Part shown: positions 36,788 through 45,796 of the stretch, piece by piece | How positions within the stretch are numbered: the first letter of the stretch is position 1 | Layout: every line of letters starts with the position of its first letter | Source: Thermoflavifilum thermophilum | GTDB taxonomy: Bacteria; Bacteroidota; Bacteroidia; Chitinophagales; Chitinophagaceae | Direction of reading: 5' to 3' | DNA length: 64,000 bases | Assembly (NCBI RefSeq): GCF_900116565.1 | Contig: NZ_FPCJ01000001.1 | Span: 1 to 64,000 of the forward strand | Made by a program: the position numbers and the translations under genes | The notes under the pieces: model-generated | What the model was told of the DNA's origin: nothing | Databases searched by the model: none | What the model saw: the letters and a program-made list of their open reading frames with translations, nothing else

Positions 36788-37138
36788 TTACCCATTTCGG
36801 TTTTCCTGAAGATCCGGTTTTTTCTTGCGGCTGCGGAACATATCCAGCATGCGATCCGTAACCACAAATCCACCTACCACATTCAAAGTACCCACAATCA
36901 CGGCCAGAAAACCAATGATGAGAGCAAAATAATTATCCGGACTGGCCTGGCCCATCACAATGATAGCACCAATGATAACCACCCCATGAATCGCATTGGC
37001 TCCACTCATCAGCGGAGTATGCAATACAGATGGTACGCGTGAAATGACCTCCACTCCAAGAAATATGGAGAGCACTACGATATAGGCCATTTCCAGATGA
37101 TCGTGCAAAAATTGCAAAAGACTTCCCATGATCTGCAT
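36788..37138 (-). CDS. pntA2: NAD(P) transhydrogenase subunit alpha part 2
   Basis: 116 residues, three to four membrane segments: YIVVLSIFLGVEVISRVPSVLHTPLMSGANAIHGVVIIGAIIVMG (family block) and YFALIIGFLAVIVGTLNVVGGFVVTDRML. This is the membrane part of the alpha subunit, separate from the NAD-binding part in split systems. It lies 30 bp upstream of pntB and 21 bp downstream of pntA1. The C-terminus is charged (RSRKKKPDLQENRNG). Confidence 0.93.
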   Translation of the reverse strand: MQIMGSLLQFLHDHLEMAYIVVLSIFLGVEVISRVPSVLHTPLMSGANAIHGVVIIGAIIVMGQASPDNYFALIIGFLAVIVGTLNVVGGFVVTDRMLDMFRSRKKKPDLQENRNG

Positions 37139-37159
37139 CTTTATAACTGAACTGAAAGT

Positions 37160-38293
37160 TTACGCCTGCTGTACGGTTTGCAAGATGCGTGCATCGCGGA
37201 TTTTACCTTCGTACACTACACATGCCGCCGATACAATATCATCTTCAAAATTGAATTGCAACCTTCCATCCTTGCCGATCAGCAATTGCAGAAAATGCAG
37301 CAGGTTGCGACCATACAATTTACTGGCATCAGCAGGAACGGTAGAAGGCAGGTTGGAATTGCCGATGATTGTGACTCCATGATGCACAATGGTTTCGCCG
37401 TTGCGTGTCAATTCCGTATTACCACCTGTTGAAGCTGCCAGGTCCACGATTACGGATCCCGCACGCATGCTTTCCACCATCTCACGGGTTACCAGCAAGG
37501 GAGCCCGTTTGCCCGGTATTTGAGCCGTAGTAATCACGATATCGGCTTTGGCAATGGTGGCTGCTATTTTTTCTTTCTGCCGTCGCTGGTAATCGGCTGA
37601 TTGTTCAACGGCATAACCCCCAGCAGCCGAGGGATCCGCGGCTCCTTCCACCTCAATGAATTTGGCTCCCAGGCTCATAACCTCTTCCTTTACGGCCGGG
37701 CGGGTATCAAACGCTTCTACCACAGCGCCCAGCCTGCGCGCTGTGGCAATGGCCTGCAATCCAGCCACACCGGCGCCCAACACCAGTACCTTCGCCGGCT
37801 GAATACTACCAGCTGCCGTCATCAGCATGGGAAAATAATGCGGATAATGTGCTGCGGCCAGAATGACAGCCTTGTAACCGGCTATATTGGCCTGCGAACT
37901 CAATACATCCATGCTCTGAGCCCGGGTGGTGCGTGGAATGGCATCCAGGCTGCATACTGTCATGCCTCTGCTGGCCATTTTTTGGATTTCAGCCGCATGA
38001 TACAAAGGCTGGTACATGCCAACCCAGATGGTTTTCTCCCGGGCCTGTGCAAGGAGTTCATCGCTTTCAGGGAAATGCATCCTGCATAACATATCTGCAT
38101 GCAGCCACACTTCTTTCTGATCAGCCACATGCGCCCCCACCGCCTTGTAATCGGCATCCGAAGCATAGGCTCTTTCTCCTGCACCCGATTCAATCCAGAC
38201 TTCCTGCTTCAGCTGAACTAATTGCTTAACCACATCAGGCAAACAGGATACCCGATTTTCTCCTTCCGGCTCTTTGCAAATTCCAATGACCAT
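37160..38293 (-). CDS. pntA1: NAD(P) transhydrogenase subunit alpha part 1
   Basis: 377 residues of the soluble NAD(H)-binding domain I, homologous to alanine dehydrogenase. Seen: ICKEPEGENRVSCLPDVV at the start, EVWIESGAGERAYASDADY, the dinucleotide-binding loop VLVLGAGVAGLQAIATARRLGAVV ending in an acidic FDTRPAVKEEVMSLG, and VIVDLAASTGGNTELT. It opens the pnt operon. The NAD-binding part and membrane part are separate genes, as in split transhydrogenases. Confidence 0.95.
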   Translation of the reverse strand: MVIGICKEPEGENRVSCLPDVVKQLVQLKQEVWIESGAGERAYASDADYKAVGAHVADQKEVWLHADMLCRMHFPESDELLAQAREKTIWVGMYQPLYHAAEIQKMASRGMTVCSLDAIPRTTRAQSMDVLSSQANIAGYKAVILAAAHYPHYFPMLMTAAGSIQPAKVLVLGAGVAGLQAIATARRLGAVVEAFDTRPAVKEEVMSLGAKFIEVEGAADPSAAGGYAVEQSADYQRRQKEKIAATIAKADIVITTAQIPGKRAPLLVTREMVESMRAGSVIVDLAASTGGNTELTRNGETIVHHGVTIIGNSNLPSTVPADASKLYGRNLLHFLQLLIGKDGRLQFNFEDDIVSAACVVYEGKIRDARILQTVQQA

Positions 38294-38478
38294 GATGGTA
38301 AAAAATTACGCAGCAAAATAACAATGAATTCGTCAATCTTTCAGCATGATTTTCATATTTTCTGACATTATTTTTTTCTTTCAACTGTGCGAATTCCACA
38401 GCTGAAACAGCCACCCCTCAGCAATAAACGAAAAAAGCGATACTGCGTGCATCATCAACAAACAAGTAGTTGAGAAAC

Positions 38479-38838
38479 TTAATGCCTGAGGATGGTAAAA
38501 TGCACCAGATAAAACGCGAAGAGCAAAATGGCAAGAATTACGATAATAATGAGAACCAGATAGAGTTGTGTCCGATACGATTTCAGAAAAAACCTGTGCT
38601 TTTCCCGAAGTTGTTTTTTGAAATGATGATGTACGTGTTGTAGTGCCAATGAAAACCCGTCGGGATCCTGGATATTGGCCAGTCCATCCACAGCCTCACT
38701 GCAGAATGAACAGCTGTTTAAATGCGCTTCAACCCGATATCGTTCTTCAGCAGAAAGTTTGCCACGCACATAATCTATCATTTGTGCCGGACTCAGGCAG
38801 TGCGTGGAATCGAATATATGTACAACTGTCTCACTCAT
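38479..38838 (-). CDS. Zinc-finger anti-sigma factor, membrane anchored
   Basis: 119 residues. An N-terminal zinc-binding anti-sigma domain shows His-x3-Cys-x2-Cys in RVEAHLNSCSFCSEAV near residues 37-46. A single membrane segment follows near 90-112 (LYLVLIIIVILAILLFAFYLV), leaving almost no periplasmic part. Its first codons overlap the end of the sigma gene by 8 bp, so the two are translationally coupled. It would hold that sigma factor at the membrane; the signal is unknown. Confidence 0.82.
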   Translation of the reverse strand: MSETVVHIFDSTHCLSPAQMIDYVRGKLSAEERYRVEAHLNSCSFCSEAVDGLANIQDPDGFSLALQHVHHHFKKQLREKHRFFLKSYRTQLYLVLIIIVILAILLFAFYLVHFTILRH

Positions 38839-39409
38839 TGTTCAGCTGTTTTTGCTTTTTCTCCAGCATGATGCGCAAGTTACGTTTACCATTTTGAATA
38901 TAGCTTTTAACCTGCATCAAGGTATAACCTGTTATCTCCGCAATTTCCTGATAGGAATGTTTTTCCAGATAAAACAAGCGGATACAGGTTTGCTGTGGCT
39001 CGTTCAGCTGCTGAAGGGCTTCTTCCAATTGATTCAGCTGTTCGTTTTTTAGCAGTAACTCCTCATCGTCTTCCGGAGAAACTACCCACTGCGTGTCGTT
39101 TTCATCCTGTTTCAACCAATCGGCAGATGATTTTCCACGAAGCTGCATCAAACAATAGTTTTTGGTAACCTGATATAACCATCCTTTAAAATATTGAATT
39201 TGTGTATGATCGGCTTCCTGCATCACCTTCATAAAAATCTGCTGGGCAGCGTCACGGGCATCTTCCATATTTTTTAAATATTTTATACAAACACCTAATA
39301 CCAGATGCATGTATCGTTCGAATAAAATCCCCATCCACTCCGGATTGTGATCGTTCCGATAGCGTTGCAGAATTTCTTCATCGGGAATTGTGTCAGTACG
39401 GATTGCCAT
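38831..39409 (-). CDS. ECF RNA polymerase sigma factor (second)
   Basis: 192 residues. Region 2: LFERYMHLVLGVCIKYLKNMEDARDAAQQIFMKVM and YFKGWLYQVTKNYCLMQLR. Region 4: LNEPQQTCIRLFYLEKHSYQEIAEITGYTLMQVKSYIQNGKRNL. Unlike the PUL sigma it is partnered with a small zinc-finger anti-sigma (8-bp overlap), so it belongs to a different stress- or envelope-type control circuit. Its regulon is unknown. Confidence 0.9.
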   Translation of the reverse strand: MAIRTDTIPDEEILQRYRNDHNPEWMGILFERYMHLVLGVCIKYLKNMEDARDAAQQIFMKVMQEADHTQIQYFKGWLYQVTKNYCLMQLRGKSSADWLKQDENDTQWVVSPEDDEELLLKNEQLNQLEEALQQLNEPQQTCIRLFYLEKHSYQEIAEITGYTLMQVKSYIQNGKRNLRIMLEKKQKQLNNE

Positions 39410-39737
39410 TACTGGATAAATTTACAAAATTTATATGATAAAAAATCACCTATTTAGCAAACAGGATCTTGTATGCAGGAAAAGAATAGAAGAATTCAGC
39501 AATAATTTCCCGAAAAAACATTCAGATACTTCATCAGGAAATAAATGATTTAAAAATACCCAACCGAGTATCAGGAGAATTGCATACATTCCATAAATAA
39601 GCAATCATGAATACCCGCATATGGCCGTAACATCCACTCTGCCAATCTTTATCACATGCACAGATCATTAGCAGTTCCTTCGAAAATTACTGTTGTAAAT
39701 TGCTCATCAGGAAAACTACTATTTCGCCCATGATTCT
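39410..39737 (-). other. Intergenic stretch with no intact gene
   Basis: About 330 bp between the second ECF sigma gene and the SulP remnant. Reading the minus strand directly after the remnant gives a short run resembling the next SulP segment (GEIVVFLMSN) before stops. Nothing else recognisable. Confidence 0.4.
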
Positions 39738-39881
39738 TTAAAATAATCCGGCATAGAAGGGTGCACCGGATGCCAAAGCAATACCCAGGCAAAGAGGGAG
39801 TGCCACTAAAAACACAGAAAGCCCTGCAGAAAGATCATACTTAAGCCACATGATCCGATAATACCGGATGGCTCGCTTCAT
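39738..39881 (-). pseudogene. N-terminal remnant of a SulP-family anion transporter
   Basis: A 47-codon frame reads [20 protein letters not shown] followed by [14 protein letters not shown] and a stop. This is the almost invariant first membrane segment of SulP sulphate/bicarbonate permeases, which are normally 500 residues or more. Everything beyond is missing or unreadable. Either a decayed gene whose 3' part was deleted, or less likely a retained micropeptide. No carbonic anhydrase gene, a common SulP neighbour, is present. Confidence 0.7.
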
Positions 39882-39955
39882 GATTTTTTATTTTTTTCAT
39901 CATTAAAAAATGCTCAACACGCAGCGAATAAATCGTGTAATATTTATCATGAATC

Positions 39956-42900
39956 CTATTTCCCCGCAGCACTATCCTTGACTGCAGGTTTAGATGGAGT
40001 TGCAAATTGATGTTTCATTTCCTGCAACTGCTGGATGATATAGGTGGCCGATTGTTCATCCTGTTGTAAATCACCACTAAGTTTGCTTCCGAGTGAAGCA
40101 TAGTAATTGAGTTGCTGTTCACAATCACGCATCACATCTTGTACAATCTGATTGGCACGTATGGTATCGCCAGCCAGATAATAGGCATAAGCGGTTTGTG
40201 TGCTATACAAATCATGAATGTTGCCCGGTGATGTATATCCATACGGAAAGTTTTCGGGTAGAATGTTTTTATCCATGTAATGCAATACCTGAAGGGCGCT
40301 GTCTTTTTGCTGGTGCAGGGCCAATGCAATGGCTAATTGAGTAAAGGACGAGCGAATCAATTGCAGTTCACGCCGGTTGGTTTCATCGAAATAGGTACCG
40401 GGTGTTTGGGCACCACCAAAAGCAAATTTATGCATGAGGTTATCATACATGAACGGAATATTCACATTCAGATTGCCAAACAAACCCGCGCTGTCTGATT
40501 TTTTATAAGGCACCAGTCGGTATGTCAATCCATCAATTTCCAGATAATCATTCAATCCCAAACTCAGATACGGAGAAGTGAAATAAATCGGCCGTTTCCA
40601 GTGATTGGCTGCAATGATATTGAGTTCTGCCAGGTCGTTTTTCATCAGCACATTGTTGTTGATGGTAAACTTCACCTGCGGCACAATATAGCTGCTATCT
40701 TCTGGGGGAACGGTACCGTTTTGCAACACGGTTTGTTTATCAACAGGAATGTAAAGATGTTTGGTGGGAAGATAATTAATCCATTGTCCATTGTCCATCT
40801 GTACCTGATCCTGCTGATTATCGCTTCCGATGAACTGCATGACATCTTCAATGTTGAAATATTTATCATCCGGAATATTTCCGGGGTTGAAATAATACAC
40901 ATAATCGCGTTTATCACCCTGATATTTATCGGGGCTCCAGCTGAAAGGAACCGGATCGCTTTCATTGATTTTTCTGCGCAGATCATCAATAAACCAATCA
41001 GTGCCCAGCAAAGTTGTGATGATGATGCGGATATCAGGCCGCACATTTTCTACTTCCTGCGCATACCAGAGCGGGTAGGTATCATTATCGCCACCCGTAA
41101 ACAAAATGGCATTATGCGCACAGGAGTTGAGATAGTCTTTTGCTATATCACGTGCCAGTGTTTTTTGTGAGCGGTCATGATCGTCCCACTCCTGTGAAGC
41201 CATCAGTATGGGAACTCCCAGACATGCTACAGAAAGCAAAGCTGCATATCCGGCTTTAGGTTGTGCATGCTTGCTGATTAAATCATATAAACCAATCACA
41301 CCCAGTCCAATCCAGATAGCAAATGCATAAAATGAACCCACATACGAATAATCACGTTCGCGAGGTTGAGGAAGTCCTTGATTCAGATAAATTACAATGG
41401 CAATGCCTGTAAAGAAAAACAACAGAAAAACCACATAAAATTCATGGCGACTTCTTTTGTACTGATAAATCAATCCGATGATGCCGAGCAATAAAGGCAA
41501 CATGTACAATTTATTATGCGCTTTGTTATGCTTGAGGCTGTCAGGCATTTTGCTTTGATCGCCCAGGCGCCAGTTGTCAATAAAAGATATGCCTGTAATC
41601 CAGTTACCATCGCGGGTATTATCAGGGTATATACCCTGAATATCATTCTGGCGACCCGCATAATTCCAGAGCAAATAACGGAAATACATCCACCATAACT
41701 GATCCCGAAAGAAGAAATAAACTGCATCTCCAAAAGTAGGTTTTTCACCTTTGGCCAATCCTAATTCATGCTGATAGAAAGATACATGTCCTTGCGAATT
41801 ATCATTATCCCAAACACGCGGAAACAAATGTTCATCAGCCGAATTGTAAACTGCTTTCAGCTTTTTACCAACAACTATATATCGGCCGGTAGCGGTATCT
41901 TTTTTATACACATTGCCAATGACCTGGGTGCCTATAGGTTGTGCAGTGAAATCAGGACCATAAATGATGGGCCAGGTACCATACTGGCTGCGATCGAGAT
42001 AAGATACCAGTGTAATAGGATTGGTAACATTCTGCATGTCAACGGGAGGATAGGCATTGGCACGAATCAGAATCACAAAATAGGTGCTGTAGCCAATCAG
42101 AATAAAACTCAAACTCAACAAGGCCAGATGCAGGTAATATTTTTTTCTGCGATAGGCATAAATCAAACCAGCTGTGATGCCTGCTGCTATGAGCACAATG
42201 CAGGTGATAGAACCCGAATTGAACGGCAATCCCAATCCATTGACAAACAACAAATCAAATGCACCAATCAGTTTTACAGTATCCTGAATCAGCACGATTT
42301 GCACAAAACCTGTCAATGCACAGGCAATCAGAAAAGCTACAATCGTCTTTTTGACATTGGGTTTGAACTTGCGGTAATAATAAGTCATCACGACTGCCGG
42401 AATAGACAAGATACTCAGCAGATGCACACCAATGGACAGTCCGATGATGTAGGCTATCAGAATAATCCATCGATCAGCATAAGGTTGATCGGCCACTTCT
42501 TCCCATTTCAGAATAGCCCAGAAAGCCATGGCGATGAACAGCGGAGAAACACCAAATACAATAGATTCAACAGCCGAAAACCAGAATGAATCAGAAAATG
42601 TAAAAGCCAGTGCCCCTACCACGCCTGCACCCAAAATCAATATCTTTTTGCCTTCGGTAAGTTCTTCCCCTCTTTTTTCCACCATGCGGCGGGCCAGATG
42701 GGTAATGGTCCAGAACAGAAACATGATGGTAAGTCCACTGCTAATGGAAGCCAGGGCATTCATGTGATAAGCCGCATTCTGGGGAGTACTGTGCAGCAAA
42801 ATGATGAATAACCGGCCCAGCAAAATAAACAAAGGTGCTCCGGGCGGATGGGAAATTTCCAGTTTATATGCACTGGGAACAAATTCACCGCAATCCCAGA

Positions 42901-43000
42901 AACTCACCGTGGCTTCGCGTGTCATCAGATATACGGTACAGGCAATGATACAAACGATCCAGCCGGTGATCAGATTGGCTTTTCTGAAATCAATCTTCAT
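39956..43000 (-). CDS. DUF2723 integral membrane protein, second paralogue
   Basis: 1014 residues with the same architecture as the gene at 7855: ITGWIVCIIACTVYLMTREA, SFWDCGEFV, HPPGAPLFILLGR, multiple membrane segments, QPRERDYSYVGSFYAFAIW, and a soluble C-terminal half with FTGGDNDTYPLWYAQEVE. The two copies share most residues throughout by eye. Putative GT-C glycosyltransferase as for the paralogue. It stands alone, about 550 bp from the preceding sigma gene with the SulP remnant between. Confidence 0.85.
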   Translation of the reverse strand: MKIDFRKANLITGWIVCIIACTVYLMTREATVSFWDCGEFVPSAYKLEISHPPGAPLFILLGRLFIILLHSTPQNAAYHMNALASISSGLTIMFLFWTITHLARRMVEKRGEELTEGKKILILGAGVVGALAFTFSDSFWFSAVESIVFGVSPLFIAMAFWAILKWEEVADQPYADRWIILIAYIIGLSIGVHLLSILSIPAVVMTYYYRKFKPNVKKTIVAFLIACALTGFVQIVLIQDTVKLIGAFDLLFVNGLGLPFNSGSITCIVLIAAGITAGLIYAYRRKKYYLHLALLSLSFILIGYSTYFVILIRANAYPPVDMQNVTNPITLVSYLDRSQYGTWPIIYGPDFTAQPIGTQVIGNVYKKDTATGRYIVVGKKLKAVYNSADEHLFPRVWDNDNSQGHVSFYQHELGLAKGEKPTFGDAVYFFFRDQLWWMYFRYLLWNYAGRQNDIQGIYPDNTRDGNWITGISFIDNWRLGDQSKMPDSLKHNKAHNKLYMLPLLLGIIGLIYQYKRSRHEFYVVFLLFFFTGIAIVIYLNQGLPQPRERDYSYVGSFYAFAIWIGLGVIGLYDLISKHAQPKAGYAALLSVACLGVPILMASQEWDDHDRSQKTLARDIAKDYLNSCAHNAILFTGGDNDTYPLWYAQEVENVRPDIRIIITTLLGTDWFIDDLRRKINESDPVPFSWSPDKYQGDKRDYVYYFNPGNIPDDKYFNIEDVMQFIGSDNQQDQVQMDNGQWINYLPTKHLYIPVDKQTVLQNGTVPPEDSSYIVPQVKFTINNNVLMKNDLAELNIIAANHWKRPIYFTSPYLSLGLNDYLEIDGLTYRLVPYKKSDSAGLFGNLNVNIPFMYDNLMHKFAFGGAQTPGTYFDETNRRELQLIRSSFTQLAIALALHQQKDSALQVLHYMDKNILPENFPYGYTSPGNIHDLYSTQTAYAYYLAGDTIRANQIVQDVMRDCEQQLNYYASLGSKLSGDLQQDEQSATYIIQQLQEMKHQFATPSKPAVKDSAAGK

Positions 43001-43160
43001 GTGTATGCATATTTTTATCTTTCATGGAATGATCTCTGTGTATGGATGAATCCCTGCCTGCAGGCCGGGATGATCTGGTTGTGTTTATTATTGTCCGGTA
43101 AAATTGTTTTGTTTTCTACATTCTGTTTTCATCTCTCTCATCTGTTGATTAACAAGTTTT

Positions 43161-43185
43161 TAAAATCTGGGATGCAGAATCCCAG
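43161..43185 (-). terminator. Terminator of the SAM hydrolase-like gene
   Basis: A 7-bp perfect stem CTGGGAT/ATCCCAG (43167-43173 with 43179-43185) with a 5-nt loop is followed on the minus strand by ATTTTAAAAA. It lies about 20 bp after the gene stop at 43204. The rest of the 203-bp gap up to the DUF2723 start shows nothing else certain. Confidence 0.6.
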
Positions 43186-43203
43186 CATGTTTGAAGATAA
43201 AGA

Positions 43204-44037
43204 TCAGGGTTCAAAAATAATTTTTATTGATTGATAAAATAAATTTTTTTGCATGCCACCGGGAGGGCGATGGCTATCGGGTCTGGTACGTACACTTTGC
43301 AAACCCAGTAATCCGGCTGCATTTCCTCTGTTGATAGCAATTTCCAGATAGCCTCCTGCATTGAAGAACGCCAGCTTTTCGCCTGGTCGTACATCGGCAT
43401 ATTGTTCGTGGATTTCCGTGATATATTCATCGTGCCTGAAGCAGATTTTAAATTTCCTTCCTTTCCGATGAGCCTCAAACTGTTCACGGGTGAGGTTCAC
43501 AATTACATTTTCATAATGATCAATAAAAATAATCTGGGCTTCAATCCATTCATCATGCAAACGAGGCTGATAGCTTTCCAGGACAGTTACATGAGGCAGA
43601 GGCTCACCAATTTCGTTGATTGCATGTCCATTCAGCAAATGCCGGATAGCTTTTGCGAAGAGTTGTATCACATCAAAAAGTTGCAGGCTGGGATGGTGGT
43701 GGTTTAATTCCAGGATTTGCTGCGGTTGCTGATCCAGAATCATAGGCAAAAGGCCATTGTCAGCACCACAGAAATATTGTCCTTCATGAAAAGCCATGAT
43801 GTAACGGGGATATCTTTGGTAAAAAAGATCCACCAGCAACACATGAAAAGTTTCCGGCGGAAAATGTTTCCATGCATTTTTTACCACATAGGCCGCCTGT
43901 AATAAATTCAAAGGTTCAATCTGATGGGTGATATCCACCAGCTGGCAATCCGGGAATTGCGGCAGCAGGCATCCCTTGATACCCGCCACCAGATAATCCT
44001 GCATACCCATGTCGGAAGTGAGCGTGATGATGTTCAT
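43204..44037 (-). CDS. SAM hydroxide adenosyltransferase (DUF62 / SAM-dependent halogenase-like)
   Basis: 277 residues from ATG 44037; an ATG at 44052 would add five residues. Family signatures: IITLTSDMGMQDYLVAGIKG at the start, LVDITHQIEPLNLLQAAYVV, FCGADNGLLPMIL, and FIDHYENVIVNLTREQF in the C-terminal domain. Family members hydrolyse S-adenosylmethionine to adenosine and methionine; a few are fluorinases or chlorinases. The fluorinase-specific loop is not evident, so SAM hydrolysis is the better guess. Its physiological role is unclear. Confidence 0.85.
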   Translation of the reverse strand: MNIITLTSDMGMQDYLVAGIKGCLLPQFPDCQLVDITHQIEPLNLLQAAYVVKNAWKHFPPETFHVLLVDLFYQRYPRYIMAFHEGQYFCGADNGLLPMILDQQPQQILELNHHHPSLQLFDVIQLFAKAIRHLLNGHAINEIGEPLPHVTVLESYQPRLHDEWIEAQIIFIDHYENVIVNLTREQFEAHRKGRKFKICFRHDEYITEIHEQYADVRPGEKLAFFNAGGYLEIAINRGNAAGLLGLQSVRTRPDSHRPPGGMQKNLFYQSIKIIFEP

Positions 44038-44153
44038 GGACTCGTGCACCATATTGTGTGATGCGCAAAAGTAAGCAAAGGCAACGGCTCACGGGCAGAT
44101 AAATTGCCTGAAGTTGCGATGCATATTTGCTGTGAAATCGTCCACACACATAG

Positions 44154-44972
44154 TTATTTCAATGGTGAGCCAGGCTCCTTGCGGAAATGATTGTAAACGA
44201 GCCGATCGGCAAGTGTGGGGAACAAACGATTCACCCATACGGTGAGCTTACCCTGTGTGGTAAGTACCAGCGTACGTTTGCGGCGGGCTATGGCCTGTTC
44301 GGCAAGTGTGGCCACCCGTTCGGCTGACATAAGTTTGCTTTCATCCAGCGGCGTTTCACCTTGTTGTTCACCTTTTGCATTCAAGGCAGTCTGCCGAATA
44401 TTGGATGCTGTAAACCCCGGACATATCCACATCACATGAACGCCACTATGCAATAATTCTGTACGCAAGGCTTCCAGAAATCCCTGCAAGGCAAATTTGG
44501 AAGCTGAATAGCCCGTTCGGCCCGGTAAGCCCCGGTAACCGGCTATGGACGAAATACCCGCAATCACGCCCCTGCTTTGCAAAAGATAAGGCAGGGCATA
44601 ATGAATACAATACACAGCTCCCCAAAAATTCACCTGCATGAGTTGCTGAATAGGACGCAGATTCTGCAGATCAGCAAAGAGTGCGCGCATCGACAAGCCG
44701 GCATTGCAAATGAGAATATCCAGCCGGCCATAGCGGGCAATAATCTCTTCCACAAATCTCCGGCAATCTTCCTCATGGGCCACATCGGCCCTTACGGTCA
44801 GCAACCTCGATGCATCTCCAACCACTCCCTGCAATGCCTGCAGGGACTGTGCATGGCGCCCACACACGGCCACCTTTGCACCCAATGCATGATAATGCAA
44901 GGCCAATGCCCGTCCTATGCCTGAACTGCCACCCGTAATGGCTACTACTTGCTGATTTGCTTTTGCTTTCAT
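44154..44972 (-). CDS. Short-chain dehydrogenase/reductase
   Basis: 272 residues from ATG 44972; a TTG at 44993 is an unlikely start. Classical SDR: cofactor loop VVAITGGSSGIGRALALHYH, NAG motif LDILICNAGLSMRA, catalytic Ser in IAGISSIAGYRG and the YSASK pair (GRTGYSASKFALQGFLEALR), then VMWICPGFTASNIR. The Arg after the cofactor loop (VCGRHA) suggests NADPH preference. Substrate unknown; a fatty or membrane-lipid ketone is one option by resemblance to DHRS7-like SDRs. Confidence 0.88.
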   Translation of the reverse strand: MKAKANQQVVAITGGSSGIGRALALHYHALGAKVAVCGRHAQSLQALQGVVGDASRLLTVRADVAHEEDCRRFVEEIIARYGRLDILICNAGLSMRALFADLQNLRPIQQLMQVNFWGAVYCIHYALPYLLQSRGVIAGISSIAGYRGLPGRTGYSASKFALQGFLEALRTELLHSGVHVMWICPGFTASNIRQTALNAKGEQQGETPLDESKLMSAERVATLAEQAIARRKRTLVLTTQGKLTVWVNRLFPTLADRLVYNHFRKEPGSPLK

Positions 44973-45077
44973 GATCCGATAAACTGCCAGCAAAAATAAA
45001 AACGCCTCCGCAAAGCCATCGGGAAATTTTTTATCGGAAATGCAAACATGTAATTCATGTTTTTATGGAAATATTGC

Positions 45078-45085
45078 TATTTTTG
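45078..45085 (+). promoter_or_regulatory. tRNA-Lys promoter -7 box
   Basis: TATTTTTG matches TAnnTTTG, 19 bp before the first base of the tRNA. No good -33 box. Confidence 0.5.
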
Positions 45086-45103
45086 CACCCGCTTTGTTTG
45101 GTT

Positions 45104-45176
45104 GATCTCGTAGCTCAGCTGGTAGAGCACAACACTTTTAATGTTGGGGCCCTGGGTTCGAATCCCAGCGGGATCA
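45104..45176 (+). tRNA. tRNA-Lys (TTT)
   Basis: A 73-nt cloverleaf. Acceptor GATCTCG pairs with CGGGATC, D arm GCTCAGCTGGTAGAGC, anticodon stem CAACA/TGTTG with loop CTTTTAA (anticodon TTT), and T arm with GGTTCGAATCC. CCA is not encoded. No duplicated 3' end of the tRNA was found nearby that would mark an integration site. Confidence 0.96.
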
Positions 45177-45247
45177 CTCCCTCCTCCCAATCAGCTTTCT
45201 CTTCCCGTTTCTCCTTGCCGGATTCGCTCAATGTCCAAGGGTTATTT

Positions 45248-45763
45248 TCAGGTTTCATCCATCGGGAGATCCATGCCTCTTTCGTTTTCCCAATGTGGTT
45301 GCCGATTTTTCTTCACACCCACAAATCCCACATCACCCTGCCGATATGAAATCAATTCGCTGCCAAACAAGGAACACCAGGCATAATATGCGCCATAAGT
45401 TGACTGATCAGGAGGGAATAGCCTGTACGTGCACCCGGTAGAAGGACATGTGACTTCAAGATATCGAATGCTTCCAACCGTTTTGCTTAGCATATCCGTT
45501 TCTTTCAACACGACCGGATTTTGATGACGGTCCAGAAACCGATTGATCTCCCGGGATGGCGCATAGGGCAACAAACTTTTTAAATCAAAACCTGCCTCAT
45601 CTAAAAACCACTGAAGCTCTTTTTTGCTTTTCAAATGAAATCGGAAATACCAACACAGAAATTCAGCTATTATCCCTTCTTCCATTTGAATGGAATTGTC
45701 CATTATAAAAGGGGATACGTCCATCAAATCCCCATCCCATTTTTTTCTACCTAATTTTCTCAT
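45248..45763 (-). CDS. Hypothetical protein (tRNA-Lys-adjacent block, gene 3)
   Basis: A 171-residue soluble protein with no signal peptide and no membrane segment. Visible: a helix-rich first half (IIAEFLCWYFRFHLKSKKELQWFLDE), a beta-rich second half with SIRYLEVTCPSTGCTYRLFPP and YGAYYAWCSLFGSELISYRQ, and four cysteines overall, two in CPSTGC. I do not recognise a family. It lies 33 bp after the gene at 45797 on the same strand, so they may be co-expressed. Confidence 0.6.
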   Translation of the reverse strand: MRKLGRKKWDGDLMDVSPFIMDNSIQMEEGIIAEFLCWYFRFHLKSKKELQWFLDEAGFDLKSLLPYAPSREINRFLDRHQNPVVLKETDMLSKTVGSIRYLEVTCPSTGCTYRLFPPDQSTYGAYYAWCSLFGSELISYRQGDVGFVGVKKNRQPHWENERGMDLPMDET

Positions 45764-45796
45764 TTTTTTGATTTAAAAGAAATTTTCAAAAGAATC

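Noticed and set aside
41768-42589. 273-codon plus-strand frame antisense to the second DUF2723 gene
   Set aside because: Low-complexity antisense shadow of a membrane protein. A similar shadow exists at 8416-9129 in the other paralogue, as expected from shared coding sequence.
43055-43075. CCTGCCTGCAGGCCGG near 43057 as a second copy of the tRNA-Pro palindrome
   Set aside because: Only a partial match and not a perfect palindrome; too short to call a copy.
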